Assembly (NCBI GenBank): GCA_038127535.1
Contig: JAYPHU010000007.1
Span: 1 to 64,000 of the forward strand
Length of the DNA stretch: 64,000 nt
Reading direction: 5' to 3'
DNA from: JAYPHU01 sp038127535
GTDB taxonomy: Bacteria > Pseudomonadota > Alphaproteobacteria > Rhodospirillales > UBA2165
Below, piece after piece: positions 51,173 to 59,680 of the stretch. The notes beneath the pieces were generated by a model. That model did not search any database. It was not told the origin of the DNA and worked only from the letters and a program-made list of their open reading frames with translations. How positions within the stretch are numbered: position 1 is the stretch's first letter; each line of letters starts with the position of its first letter. A program made the position numbers and the translations under genes.

Positions 51173-51771
51173 TGGCGTCGGCGATAGAATATTTTTTCGA
51201 TTTCTCGTCGCCGTATGGCTATCTCGCCTCCCACCGCATTGACGACATTGCGGCCAAGCATGGGCGAGAGGTGGTTTGGCGGCCATTTCTGTTGGGCAAA
51301 GTGTTCGAGTTTAATGGGCAACGGCCACTGACGGCTCAACCCCTCAATGGAGAGTACTCGATCCACGATTTTGCCCGGATAGCCCGGCTCCATAACATTC
51401 CCTGGACACTACTGGAGAAGTTTCCCATAGCGGCGCAGGCGGCGGGCCGGGTGTTTTACTGGTTGAACGAGAGCGATCCAGTGTTGGCCAAGACCTTTGC
51501 GAAATTGGCCTACAACACCTACTTTGCTGATGGCGTCACCATCCAGGCCAAGGATTTGGTTGCCGGGATCGCCGGTAAGGCCGGGGTTGATGAGTCGGCG
51601 GCCCTCGCCGCGATCGACGAATACCGAGTGAAGTAAATGCTCATCGACGCGAGCGAAGAAGCCATTGAACGCAGTGTCTGCGGCTCTCCGTTCTCTTTCG
51701 TGGACGGTGAGCCTTTCTGGGGGACGGATCGTCTCGAGATGATCGATCAGTGGCTCAGCACCGGCGGCTGA
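51172..51771 (+). pseudogene. 2-hydroxychromene-2-carboxylate isomerase family gene with in-frame stop
   Basis: DsbA/kappa-GST fold isomerase of naphthalene-type degradation or a related glutathione-dependent protein. The first 154 codons (IEYFFDFSSPYGYLAS, WRPFLLGKVFE) end at TAA 51634-51636, right after ALAAIDEYRVK. The same frame then continues as ASEEAIERSVCGSPFSFVDG, EPFWGTDRLEMIDQWL to TGA 51769-51771, which is exactly the family C-terminus. One nonsense change therefore removes the last 44 residues, including the conserved GSPF loop. It shares a base with the thiolase stop. Confidence 0.85.
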
Positions 51772-51795
51772 TAGCATAAGTATTGGATTAGAAAA

Positions 51796-52590
51796 ATGTC
51801 AAAAGATGTTGTTTTAAAAGAAAATAATGGAAATGGCGTGGTCGCCATCACGCTCAACCGGCCGGAAATATTCAACGGGTATAATGAGGCCCTGTTGACC
51901 CGCGTGGCGGAGGTCGTTGCCGAGATTGACGCCGATGATTCCGTGCGCGCGGTGTTGTTGCGCGGCGCGGGTAAGCACTTTTCCGCCGGCGCCGACGTGA
52001 ACTGGTTCAAGGAGCTGGCGGCAGCGCCAAGAGAGGAGCAGGTGCGCGCCGCCGGTCTAAGCACCGCGGCTATGCGGGCGCTAGATGCCTGCGCCAAGCC
52101 GACCATTGCTCTGGTGCAAAACGTTTGTTTCGGGGGCGGTGTGGGCTACGCCGCGGCCTGCGATATTGTCATCGCCTCCGAAGATGCAAAATTCGCCATC
52201 ACGGAAGTGCGGGTCGGCATTACGCCTGCGCCGATACTCGCGCAGTGTATCAAGGCGCTCGGGGTGCGCCAGATACGGCGCTACGCCTTGACAGCGGAGA
52301 CCTTTGACGCCCATCAGGCCAAGGAACTGGGCCTCGTCCACGAAATATGCCCAGTCGGAGGCCTGGATGACGCGGTAGCCCCCATTCTGGACGCGATTAT
52401 GCACGGTGGACCCAACGCTATCCGGGATACCAAGGCGCTAATCACTGAAATCAGCCGGACCGGCATGGATGATTCGACAGCTGCCCGGCTTTCGGAAGCC
52501 AGTGCCACTGGCCGGGCGTCCGAGGAGGGCAAGGAAGGCTTCGGCGCCTTTCTGGAAAAGAGAAAGCCAAGTTGGTACAACCCCCAGTAA
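51796..52590 (+). CDS. Enoyl-CoA hydratase/isomerase family protein
   Basis: Crotonase-fold enzyme of 264 aa. The oxyanion-hole segment AGADVNWFKEL and the second one CFGGGVGYAAACDIVIASEDAKF are present, and EVRVGITPAPI covers the usual catalytic region. The glutamates of true hydratases cannot all be assigned, so methylglutaconyl-CoA hydratase or another crotonase is possible. It lies 24 bp after the broken isomerase gene. Confidence 0.88.
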   Translation: MSKDVVLKENNGNGVVAITLNRPEIFNGYNEALLTRVAEVVAEIDADDSVRAVLLRGAGKHFSAGADVNWFKELAAAPREEQVRAAGLSTAAMRALDACAKPTIALVQNVCFGGGVGYAAACDIVIASEDAKFAITEVRVGITPAPILAQCIKALGVRQIRRYALTAETFDAHQAKELGLVHEICPVGGLDDAVAPILDAIMHGGPNAIRDTKALITEISRTGMDDSTAARLSEASATGRASEEGKEGFGAFLEKRKPSWYNPQ

Positions 52591-52614
52591 TATCTAGGAG
52601 AATATCTATCTGAT

Positions 52615-52695
52615 ATCACCATTCCTCAGGTGATTGCCTGATTCAGTTGCCGCTGAAGTCACCTTATTAAATGCGAGATTTAAAAAATAAGGTGA
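52615..52695 (+). promoter_or_regulatory. Four-segment RNA leader before the receiver gene
   Basis: Segment 1 ATCACC (52615-52620) can pair with segment 2 GGTGAT (52629-52634). Segment 3 TCACCTTATT (52659-52668) pairs perfectly with segment 4 AATAAGGTGA (52686-52695), which contains the ribosome-binding site of the gene at 52700. Segments 2 and 3 are also complementary. Mutually exclusive folds controlling translation are inferred. Confidence 0.45.
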
Positions 52696-52699
52696 TCAA

Positions 52700-53170
52700 A
52701 TGTCTGGGTATAATTTCAGCCGGCTGACGGCCATGATTGTGGGTGATTGTCCGCCCATTCGTATCTTGATTCGAGGTATTCTCAGAGAACTTGGCGTCAA
52801 CCGTGTGGTTGAATGCTCCGATGGCCATGAGGCCTTGCAGGAATTTCCGGTCATCGATCCGGATGTTGTGTTTACCGACTACATGATGGAGCCCATGGAA
52901 GGGCTTGAGCTTATCCGGGCGATCCGCAACGGCCAGACCAGTGGCAACCGGTTTGTGCCGATTGTCGTGGTGTCGGCCTATACCGAGATTCGGGATATCC
53001 TCGCCGCCCGTGATCACGGCGCGACAGAATTCCTGGCAAAACCAGTGAGTGGTATAGTGGTGTACAAACGCCTGAAATCCATCATTGAGCATCCCCGCGA
53101 ATTTGTGGATACCGGTTCATTCTTCGGCCCGGACCGCCGCCGACGGCCTCAGGCAATAGAAGAGAGCTAG
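52700..53170 (+). CDS. CheY-like response regulator
   Basis: Stand-alone receiver of 156 aa with the phospho-acceptor Asp60 in VVFTDYMMEPMEG, the switch serine in VVVSAYTE and the lysine in LAKPVS. The acidic pocket is reduced to one Asp (IVGDCPP where most have VDDN). The C-terminal tail FFGPDRRRRP is shared with the broken paralogue 0.7 kb downstream. No output domain. Confidence 0.88.
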   Translation: MSGYNFSRLTAMIVGDCPPIRILIRGILRELGVNRVVECSDGHEALQEFPVIDPDVVFTDYMMEPMEGLELIRAIRNGQTSGNRFVPIVVVSAYTEIRDILAARDHGATEFLAKPVSGIVVYKRLKSIIEHPREFVDTGSFFGPDRRRRPQAIEES

Positions 53171-53272
53171 CGGCGGGAAGTCCCCTACGAATATCAACGT
53201 TAGTCGCGGGTCGACTCTCCAGATCGCGAATGTTACCTGTAGAAGATCAATATTCTTTCTGAGTAATCCCGA

Positions 53273-53707
53273 ATGGCCGTCCATCTGTTGCGCATGGCTG
53301 TGCGCATTGAGAGCTTGGCACATCTGAAGAGCGTCCAAGAGGAGCGCATGAAGACCATTGCCGGGCAAGGTGGCGACGGCCTGTACACCTACACCCGAAA
53401 TGTACCCAAAAGAGTGGATGAATTGACTGACGGCGGGTCCATCTATTGGGTCGTGAAGCGCTTTGTGCGGGTTCGTCAGCGGATCATCGGGATCGAACGG
53501 CATGCAAATGACGAAGGCCGGCCATATTGCGCGTTGAAACTTGACCCGGCGCATGTCCAGGTCGTCCCCCGGCCGCAAAAGGCTTTCCAGGGATGGCGCT
53601 ACCTCAGGATAGAAGATGCGCCGGACGATCTAGAATCAACCGACGTGCAACACGACGAGATGCCGCCGGAAATGATGGAAGAGTTGAGAAATCTCGGTCT
53701 TTTATAG
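53273..53707 (+). CDS. DUF1489 family protein
   Basis: Alphaproteobacterial protein of unknown function, 144 aa. TYTRNVPKRVDELTDGGSIYWVVKR and RQRIIGIE...GRPYCALKLDP fit the DUF1489 pattern (read in parts), as does the FQGWRYL segment near the end. It sits between two receiver genes but has no receiver features itself. Confidence 0.82.
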   Translation: MAVHLLRMAVRIESLAHLKSVQEERMKTIAGQGGDGLYTYTRNVPKRVDELTDGGSIYWVVKRFVRVRQRIIGIERHANDEGRPYCALKLDPAHVQVVPRPQKAFQGWRYLRIEDAPDDLESTDVQHDEMPPEMMEELRNLGLL

Positions 53708-53834
53708 CGGATAAATATCTCCGGAAGTTGCCGTTTTAACCCTTTAATTCCGCCGGATCCTCCCCATGTTAGAAAAACCAAGCAACCCGTTCGCGCGCGG
53801 GCGGGGCTGAAGTCGCATCTAGGTAGGGTCTCGC

Positions 53835-54395
53835 GTGGCTGAAAAAGACTATAATTTAGTATGACTTAACTTTTTAATTGTCGATGACAATAAGTAGATG
53901 CGTGCCTTGGTGAAGACTATCCTGCATGCCTTGGGCGCGAAAAATTGCCGGGAAGCCCTGGACGGCGCAGATGCCTTCAAGGAATTGAAGCATTTCTCCG
54001 CTGACATGATTATTTGCGACCTCAATATGTCGCCGCTGGATGGTTTGGATTTTGTTCGTCTCGTGCGAACCGGCGGCGATAGTCCGAACCCGTTCGTGCC
54101 GATCATTATGCTGACCGGTCACACGGAAATCTACAAGGTTGTCGAGGCGCGGGTTTCCGGCGTAAACGAATTTCTGGCGAGGCCGATTTCGGCGCACTCC
54201 CTCTATGCCCGGATTAAAAAGATCATCGATAAACCTAGGGAATTTGTGAAAACCAAATCCTATTTTGGACCGGATCGCCGACGCCAACAGGTGGAATTTA
54301 ATGGAAAAGAACGCCGCAAGCCGGTCGAAGGTGCGTCCTCGTCCGACGAGCCACGGGAAGTTTCCGCCGAAGAGGCCGTGTTGTCACAAGACTAA
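53835..54395 (+). pseudogene. Decayed CheY-like receiver gene (two stops near the N-terminus)
   Basis: GTG 53835, after TAGGTAGGG, would start the usual MAEKDYNLV of this family. The frame meets TGA at 53862-53864 and TAG at 53895-53897, then continues from ATG 53898. Between the stops is LNFLIVDDNK, the receiver's first strand and acidic pocket. The downstream 165 codons hold the acceptor IICDLNMSPLDG, IIMLTGHTE and FFGPDRRR tail, but the conserved lysine is arginine (LARPIS). Translation from 53898 would give a receiver lacking strand 1 and the Asp pair. Confidence 0.8.
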
Positions 54396-54531
54396 ATCGC
54401 CGCTTTGTTCAATTAATCTAGAGTGTGAGGTCCTAAAAACGGGTTCACCACAATTGATTTTGTATTTGAGGTTAGGCAGTTTCTTGAGACACGTTTACGC
54501 ACCCCAAACTGACATAGCCGGATATTACGTG

Positions 54532-55022
54532 ATGGCTGATGACGGACCAAAATTAATCAGGCCGCCGCAAACCTTGAACCTAAAGGTGACTGTCGGCGGC
54601 GAGGGCGCTGTGGACGCCGCGGTGCTGGAACGCGCGGAACAGGTTATCGCTGATCTGGCGGACAGCTATGTCGATTGGGCGGCGGAAGATATCGGAAATT
54701 AATGGTGGCCTGCACCACGTTAAAGGAGGACGGCGGCGCGACCCCGGAAAACCTGGATGCCGTATTCCAGTTGGCTCATGACATCAAAGGCCAGGGCGGC
54801 AGTTTCGGATATGACCTGATGACCATCGTCGGCAACCAGCTTTTCCGGTATATCGAAGCGCCGGAAGGTAAGGCGGGAAAAACCGATGTTGAGGTTATTT
54901 TCCTCCATGCCCACACGATGCAGGTCATCATGTCTCAAGACCTCAAAGGCGACGGCGGCCAGGCGGTTGAACAATTGATGGCGGGACTTGACGCCGTGTT
55001 CGACAAAAGGGCGAATGCCTGA
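54532..55022 (+). pseudogene. HPt-domain gene with one frameshift
   Basis: Histidine phosphotransfer-like protein that usually follows the receiver gene in this group. The first part (LIRPPQTLNLKVTVGG, SYVDWAAEDIGN) stops at 54700-54702. The next frame continues with LMVACTTLKEDGG and the phospho-histidine motif LAHDIKGQGGSFGYDLM to TGA 55020-55022. Adding one A to the AAA run near 54694-54696 would join them without loss. The family's FGYDLM and HIS context are intact, so this may be a homopolymer sequencing error. Confidence 0.78.
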
Positions 55023-55134
55023 TTGCCTTAAAAATGAAATATTAAACTTTCCTCATATAAGCTTGAAGCTTCCAATAGCTAGCAGATGACCTTGCTGGTT
55101 CGGGTGACCACCGTCTTTTGAAAAGGGGTGCATC

Positions 55135-55374
55135 ATGCTTCAGCCCATCATCACCGAAGGTTTGAAAGCCTACGAAGTCAGCCTGTATAACCGCGATGTG
55201 CGCGCGCTGTTTAAAGTTAATGAGAGCCACGCATTTTTTGGCGATCATTGGGCGGATACCCAATTGCAGGATGTCGTCGCCAAAACCGAGAAAGAAGCCT
55301 GCAAATTGATTTCGGACCGTTATCCACCGGAACATGGGTTCGTGGTTAAAGGAATGAGCATCATCAATAAATAG
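55135..55374 (+). CDS. Small conserved-looking protein, unknown
   Basis: Not recognised, 79 aa. ATG 55135 has AAAAGGGG upstream. The sequence is soluble with the segments ALFKVNESHAFFGDHWAD and ACKLISDRYPPEHGFVVKG. It follows the HPt gene by 112 bp on the same strand. Confidence 0.5.
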   Translation: MLQPIITEGLKAYEVSLYNRDVRALFKVNESHAFFGDHWADTQLQDVVAKTEKEACKLISDRYPPEHGFVVKGMSIINK

Positions 55375-55391
55375 GAACCGACGGTTCCCCG

Positions 55392-56471
55392 TTATTCCGT
55401 GGACTCGTGGACCTGATAGCCCTCCACGCCGTCCAGCACGATTCCGTCAAAACCGAGCTGGGCAATCCCATACACATATGAATCCGGCGTGTCAGTGATG
55501 AGGTCTTGCCAGGCGCGATACCAATATCTCACATGATATTTGTCTGGGGCATCCTGGATCGGGGACGCAATAAACCCCGGATTGCCCGGTTGCCAATTGG
55601 ATTGCCAATAGTGCCGATGTGATTCCGCCTGGGCAAGGTTCATATGCGCCAGCACCAGCCGGCGGGAACCTATCTTCTTAAATTTTAATCCCTGGACATC
55701 CGCCTTGGTGAGGGGGTGGCGGCCGCGGTGGTAGACGTCCACGATCACCGCGTCGTAGTTGGTATTGGCCAGAGCGTGCACGAAGTGCTGAGACGTATCG
55801 TAGCGGCCGGAGTCGGTCATCATCAGAAAATTCTCTACGTTTCTTATTCCGACGATGTTGTGATGGTTCTCTTTAAACGGGCGGGCCGGATGATCGGGGA
55901 TAACGTCGAAGAGCCCGATTGGGTCCTGGACTGGAAACGGTACAAACCTTTTTGAGCTATTGAGGGTAAACACCTGATCGGCCATAACATTGTTTTCGGC
56001 AAAGTCGGTGACCCAGATTTTGACCCGATATCGCTGGGCTAACGTCGCCAGTCGAAGCATCTCCTGATGAGTTTGATCGTCAACCCGCGTATCGGTGTTG
56101 TCTCCCCGCGGTGGACGGAAATGCAGGTTGCGGACCACAATCCCGTCAATGGATCGCATATAAGAGGTGAGCGGAGAGCGGCGGGTCGCGTCTTCCGTGT
56201 CAACCTGCTCGACCAGATTGAGCCCGCCCAAAGTCATGATGATCCCCTGGGGGTTCACTTCACGGAAGAACTTACCGATCTTGATGATGAATTCCCGCAT
56301 CGCCTTACGCGGATTGTGCTCCGCGAAGGAGGGCGGCGGTTGATTTTGAGTCTGAACCGGTGCAGGGGCCGGTGCCTGAGCGGTTGTTTCAGCCGGCCAC
56401 GCGAGCGCCGTGATCACGGCAATGGCCGCGAGTTGGGGGCGAAAAATAGACTGAATTTTCATTTCCAACAT
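55392..56471 (-). CDS. Exported GH114-like glycosidase family protein
   Basis: Resembles the endo-alpha-1,4-polygalactosaminidase (TM1410, GH114-type) family, (beta/alpha)8 proteins acting on galactosamine polymers. A signal peptide (LAAIAVITALAWPAETTAQA) and a proline-rich linker precede the domain, which shows RRLVLAHMNLAQAESHRHYW, GNPGFI, KYHVRYWYRAWQDLI and GFDGIVLDGVEGY. The first of these is normally LSIGEAE, so an expected acidic residue differs and activity is uncertain. ATG 56471 or ATG 56462 could be the start. Confidence 0.75.
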   Translation of the reverse strand: MLEMKIQSIFRPQLAAIAVITALAWPAETTAQAPAPAPVQTQNQPPPSFAEHNPRKAMREFIIKIGKFFREVNPQGIIMTLGGLNLVEQVDTEDATRRSPLTSYMRSIDGIVVRNLHFRPPRGDNTDTRVDDQTHQEMLRLATLAQRYRVKIWVTDFAENNVMADQVFTLNSSKRFVPFPVQDPIGLFDVIPDHPARPFKENHHNIVGIRNVENFLMMTDSGRYDTSQHFVHALANTNYDAVIVDVYHRGRHPLTKADVQGLKFKKIGSRRLVLAHMNLAQAESHRHYWQSNWQPGNPGFIASPIQDAPDKYHVRYWYRAWQDLITDTPDSYVYGIAQLGFDGIVLDGVEGYQVHESTE

Positions 56472-56513
56472 AACCAACGTATCGGTCCTATTGTCTCGGC
56501 GTTCTTGGCCACT

Positions 56514-57623
56514 TTATGGCAATCTGGAAACGACCTCTTCGCCGATTGCCATGGAGGCCGTCAGTCCGGGGGACTCTATGCCGAAAAGATTAACCAAGCC
56601 TTGCACGCCATGGGTCTCAGGTCCTTGTACCACAAAGTCAGACGCCGGGTTACCTTTGCCGAGCAATTTGGGGCGAATTCCCGAATAACCGGGGGTCAGA
56701 GAATTATCGGGGAGGGCGGGCCAATAGCTGCGGATTGCATCGTAAAAGATGTCGCCCCGCGTCGGATCAACCTCATAGGCGATTTCGTCGACCCATTCCA
56801 CATCCGGGCCGAATCGCGCCTGCCCGCCAAGGTCCAGGGTCAAATGGACGCCCAATCCGGCTTCTTCCGGCACGGGATAGATCAGGTGCGTGAATGGCGT
56901 TTTGCCGGAGAGGGAGAAATAGCTCCCTTTGGCGTAATGTGACTCGGGCACATGGTCCGATGGAAAGCCCTCGATGGCGCCGGCGAGTATCTGTGCGTGC
57001 AGTCCGGCGCTATTGACGGCCATTTCACACGCCAGTGTCATCGGTGAGGCGCCGCCGACCTCCAACTCAATACCGTCAGGACCGACACGCCCGCCGGTCA
57101 CCGGAGAGTTGAAGGCGATCATCGCGCCCCGGTCTTCGGCGTCGCCCTGATAGGCCAGCATCAGGCTATGGCTGTCGATGATGCCAGTGGACGGAGAGAG
57201 TAGGGCGGAGACGGCGTTGACGTCCGGTTCCAGATCGAGGACTTGGTTTTTGTCCAGGCGGGTCAGGTCCTCCACGCCGTTGTTCCAGGCCTTCTGTTTA
57301 ATTTCTTCCAGTGTCTGATCCTGTACCTCATTGGTGGCGACGATCAATTTGCCGCATCGTTTATGAGGCACACCATGTTCGGCGCAGTACTCATAGAGCA
57401 TGTGCTTGCCCAGGACGCAGAGCTTCGCCTTCAGACTATCCTTCGGATAGTAGATTCCGGCGTGGATGACTTCGCTGTTGCGGGAGCTGGTGCCGGTGCC
57501 GATCGCGTTCTCGGACTCCAGAATGATAACGTCGCGTCCCTGCAAGGCGAGCGCCCGGGCCACGGCCAGACCGACAACGCCGGCCCCGATAACCACACAC
57601 TCAATTTTCTCAGTTACGGACAT
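56514..57623 (-). CDS. FAD-dependent oxidoreductase, L-2-hydroxyglutarate dehydrogenase (LhgO) type
   Basis: The 369-aa protein begins with a dinucleotide-binding motif, VVIGAGVVGLAVARALALQG, and has SRNSEVIHAGIYYPKDSLKA, a hallmark of LhgO/YgaF-type enzymes, plus GIRPKLLG near the end. LhgO oxidises L-2-hydroxyglutarate to 2-oxoglutarate at the membrane quinone pool. An in-frame upstream TTG/GTG region to 57695 exists; ATG 57623 matches the family start. Confidence 0.88.
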   Translation of the reverse strand: MSVTEKIECVVIGAGVVGLAVARALALQGRDVIILESENAIGTGTSSRNSEVIHAGIYYPKDSLKAKLCVLGKHMLYEYCAEHGVPHKRCGKLIVATNEVQDQTLEEIKQKAWNNGVEDLTRLDKNQVLDLEPDVNAVSALLSPSTGIIDSHSLMLAYQGDAEDRGAMIAFNSPVTGGRVGPDGIELEVGGASPMTLACEMAVNSAGLHAQILAGAIEGFPSDHVPESHYAKGSYFSLSGKTPFTHLIYPVPEEAGLGVHLTLDLGGQARFGPDVEWVDEIAYEVDPTRGDIFYDAIRSYWPALPDNSLTPGYSGIRPKLLGKGNPASDFVVQGPETHGVQGLVNLFGIESPGLTASMAIGEEVVSRLP

Positions 57624-57785
57624 GTTCGCTTTATCGCAATTTCGGCAGCGCCTGTGGAGAGAAATGTCGAGCGCGAGTTCATTTTCTTTCACCAATTCGT
57701 TAACGGGTTTGAGTTGCGCCGATTCTCACCCGGTGCAAATTTAAGCATCATAAAGAACAGTTTATTTTCCAAATTTGCCGGCAGG

Positions 57786-58086
57786 ATGCTCGTCGCGGGC
57801 TTTCTGGCCGCTATCGCCGCTGCTACCTCATCGGACCGGATTTACCCCAATCCGGCCCAATGGAACTGGGAATGGCCCAAGACCGANNNNNNNNNNNNNN
57901 NNNNNNNNNNNNNNNNNNNNNNNNNNNNNNNNNNNNNNNNNNNNNNNNNNNNNNNNNNNNNNNNNNNNNNNNNNNNNNNNNNNNNNCAAGACCGACCGCG
58001 GGCTGACGGACGAGGTCCACGATGTGACTTTCGCGTTTGTTTTCCAAGCTTTCCGGCCCAAGGGGACACTACACCACACCAAGTAG
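57786..58086 (+). CDS. Small exported protein interrupted by the assembly gap
   Basis: ATG 57786 opens MLVAGFLAAIAAATSSDRIY, a signal-peptide-like start, and continues as QWNWEWPKT to the gap at 57887. After the gap the frame KTDRGLTDEVHDVTFAFVFQ runs to TAG 58084-58086. The pre-gap and post-gap bases share CAAGACCGA; merging them keeps one reading frame and gives a protein of about 65 aa. Function not recognised. Confidence 0.45.
57887..57986. other. Assembly gap (100 N)
   Basis: A run of exactly 100 N, the usual placeholder for a scaffold gap of unknown size. The nine bases CAAGACCGA end the left side and begin the right side, so the true gap may be zero with an overlap. Confidence 0.98.
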
Positions 58087-58226
58087 GCGGCGCTGTTACA
58101 GTTGTGTTGCTACCGGGGCGGCGATAGACTCCTTGCCCTGGTTCGCCTTTGGATTAGATAAAGGGCATCGGAGACAACAACCAGAAGCCGGCGGGTACGA
58201 AACACCCAGCGTAGGAGACGGCCGAA

Positions 58227-58934
58227 ATGAGTGGCGGGAAACTTCCCACCAAGTCGACCAATGAGGATGTGCAGGCCTTTTTGAACAAGGTCGCAGCGAC
58301 GCCCGTGCGCCATACTGGCACTCGCCGAGGGCGGCTGATCTTTGCCCTGGACGCCACCGCCAGCCGGGAGCCCACATGGGATACCGCCTGTCAGCTACAG
58401 GGCGAAATGTTTCAGGAGACGGCGAACCTTGGCGGGCTGGATGTTCAACTCGCGTATTACCGTGGCTTTGGAGAGTTCAAGGCCTCGCCATGGGCGTCCG
58501 AGCCGGAAGGTCTGCTGCGGCAAATGACCGGCGTATATTGCCTCGCCGGTGAGACCCAAATTCGGAAGGTGCTGCAGCACGCCGTAAAGGAGACCAAACG
58601 GGAATCGGTGGATGCGCTGGTCTTTGTCGGCGATTGCGTCGAAGAGGATGTCGACCGGCTTGGCGCCATCGCCGGTGAATTGGGCTTGCTGGGCGTGCCG
58701 GTTTTCCTATTTCAGGACGGCAATGACCAAATCGCCGAGTTCGCCTTTAAGCAGATTGCAAAACTGACCAACGGCGCGCATTGCCGGCTGGACGCCTTCA
58801 GCGCCCGGACGCTTCGGGAATTACTGCGAGCTGTGGCGGTCTATGCCGCCGGCGGCCGCCGCGCCCTGGAAAACCTGGCCGAAAAGGAGGGCGGCGCCAT
58901 ATTGCAAATCGCCCACCAGGTAAAAGGGGCGTAG
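58227..58934 (+). CDS. VWA-like cytoplasmic protein, unknown
   Basis: The 235-aa product has LIFALDATASREPTWD, a DxTxS-type variant of the MIDAS motif, then VDALVFVGDCVEEDVD and a Rossmann-like alternation, suggesting a von Willebrand A fold. No signal peptide. It is followed five bases later by a DnaJ-domain protein. Function not known. Confidence 0.72.
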   Translation: MSGGKLPTKSTNEDVQAFLNKVAATPVRHTGTRRGRLIFALDATASREPTWDTACQLQGEMFQETANLGGLDVQLAYYRGFGEFKASPWASEPEGLLRQMTGVYCLAGETQIRKVLQHAVKETKRESVDALVFVGDCVEEDVDRLGAIAGELGLLGVPVFLFQDGNDQIAEFAFKQIAKLTNGAHCRLDAFSARTLRELLRAVAVYAAGGRRALENLAEKEGGAILQIAHQVKGA

Positions 58935-58939
58935 CGTTC

Positions 58940-59680
58940 ATGGCCTATCTCGTTCTCGGTGTCGCGCTCCTCGCCGCGTTTTTGCTAGCAGCCAAATGGT
59001 ATGTGACCGCGCCGCCGTCCACCCTAGTAAAAGCCTTCAAATGGGCGGCCTTCATTCTCGTGGTGCTGTTCGTCATCCTGGTCATTCTGACCAAGAACGT
59101 GCTTTGGCTCTTGTTCGCGCTCCCGGCAATTCTGCCCTGGTATCTGCGCGCTCGTCAGGCGGCGCGGATGGCGAAGAACTGGTCGCGCATGTCCAGCGCC
59201 TTCGGTGGTGGCAGCGGCAGTGCGCCGGGGCAGACATCCGAGATCGAAACCAAATACCTGCAGATGTACCTTGATCATGAATCCGGGGAGATGAACGGTG
59301 ATGTCGTCCTCGGAAAATTCGAAGGGCAGACCCTGCGCAGCCTGGGCCTCGACCAACTGTTGGAGTTGCTGCTGGCCTGCGCCGATGACGAGGAATCCGT
59401 GCAGGTTTTGACGGCCTATCTCGACCGGTATCATGGCGACGAGTGGCACGACCGGGCGGGAGCCGCAGGCGCGAACACCGGTGGCGGTGGCGCATCATCC
59501 TCCGCCGGCATGACCAGAGACGAGGCCTTCGAGATTCTGGGTCTCGAGGAAGGCGCGTCCGAAGATGATATCAAAGAGGCTCATCACCGGTTGATGAGCA
59601 AAATTCATCCGGATCATGGCGGATCGACATACCTCGCAACCAAGATCAATCAGGCCAAGGACCTGTTATTGGGATCATGA
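58940..59680 (+). CDS. Membrane-anchored DnaJ-domain protein
   Basis: 246 aa with two N-terminal hydrophobic helices (YLVLGVALLAAFLLAAKWY; AFILVVLFVILVILTKNVLW) and a third short one, an extended middle part, a Gly/Ser-rich linker and a C-terminal J domain (DEAFEILGLEEGASEDDIKEAH; HPD in KIHPDHGGS). C-terminal J domains behind membrane anchors recall TIM14/DjlC-type co-chaperones for DnaK. The frame is open to 58781 inside the previous gene; ATG 58940 is chosen. The stop overlaps the next start. Confidence 0.85.
   Translation: MAYLVLGVALLAAFLLAAKWYVTAPPSTLVKAFKWAAFILVVLFVILVILTKNVLWLLFALPAILPWYLRARQAARMAKNWSRMSSAFGGGSGSAPGQTSEIETKYLQMYLDHESGEMNGDVVLGKFEGQTLRSLGLDQLLELLLACADDEESVQVLTAYLDRYHGDEWHDRAGAAGANTGGGGASSSAGMTRDEAFEILGLEEGASEDDIKEAHHRLMSKIHPDHGGSTYLATKINQAKDLLLGS

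Noticed and set aside
51634..51636. Recoding of the TAA in the isomerase gene
   Set aside because: TAA is not used for Sec or pyrrolysine, and no special sequence surrounds it; a nonsense change is simpler.
53862..53897. Sec or pyrrolysine at the TGA and TAG of the receiver gene
   Set aside because: The family has ordinary residues at both places and neither site is a redox or active position.
54690..54702. Programmed frameshift in the HPt gene
   Set aside because: No slippery heptamer of the X-XXY-YYZ type is followed by a clear stimulatory structure; a lost A in a short run explains it.
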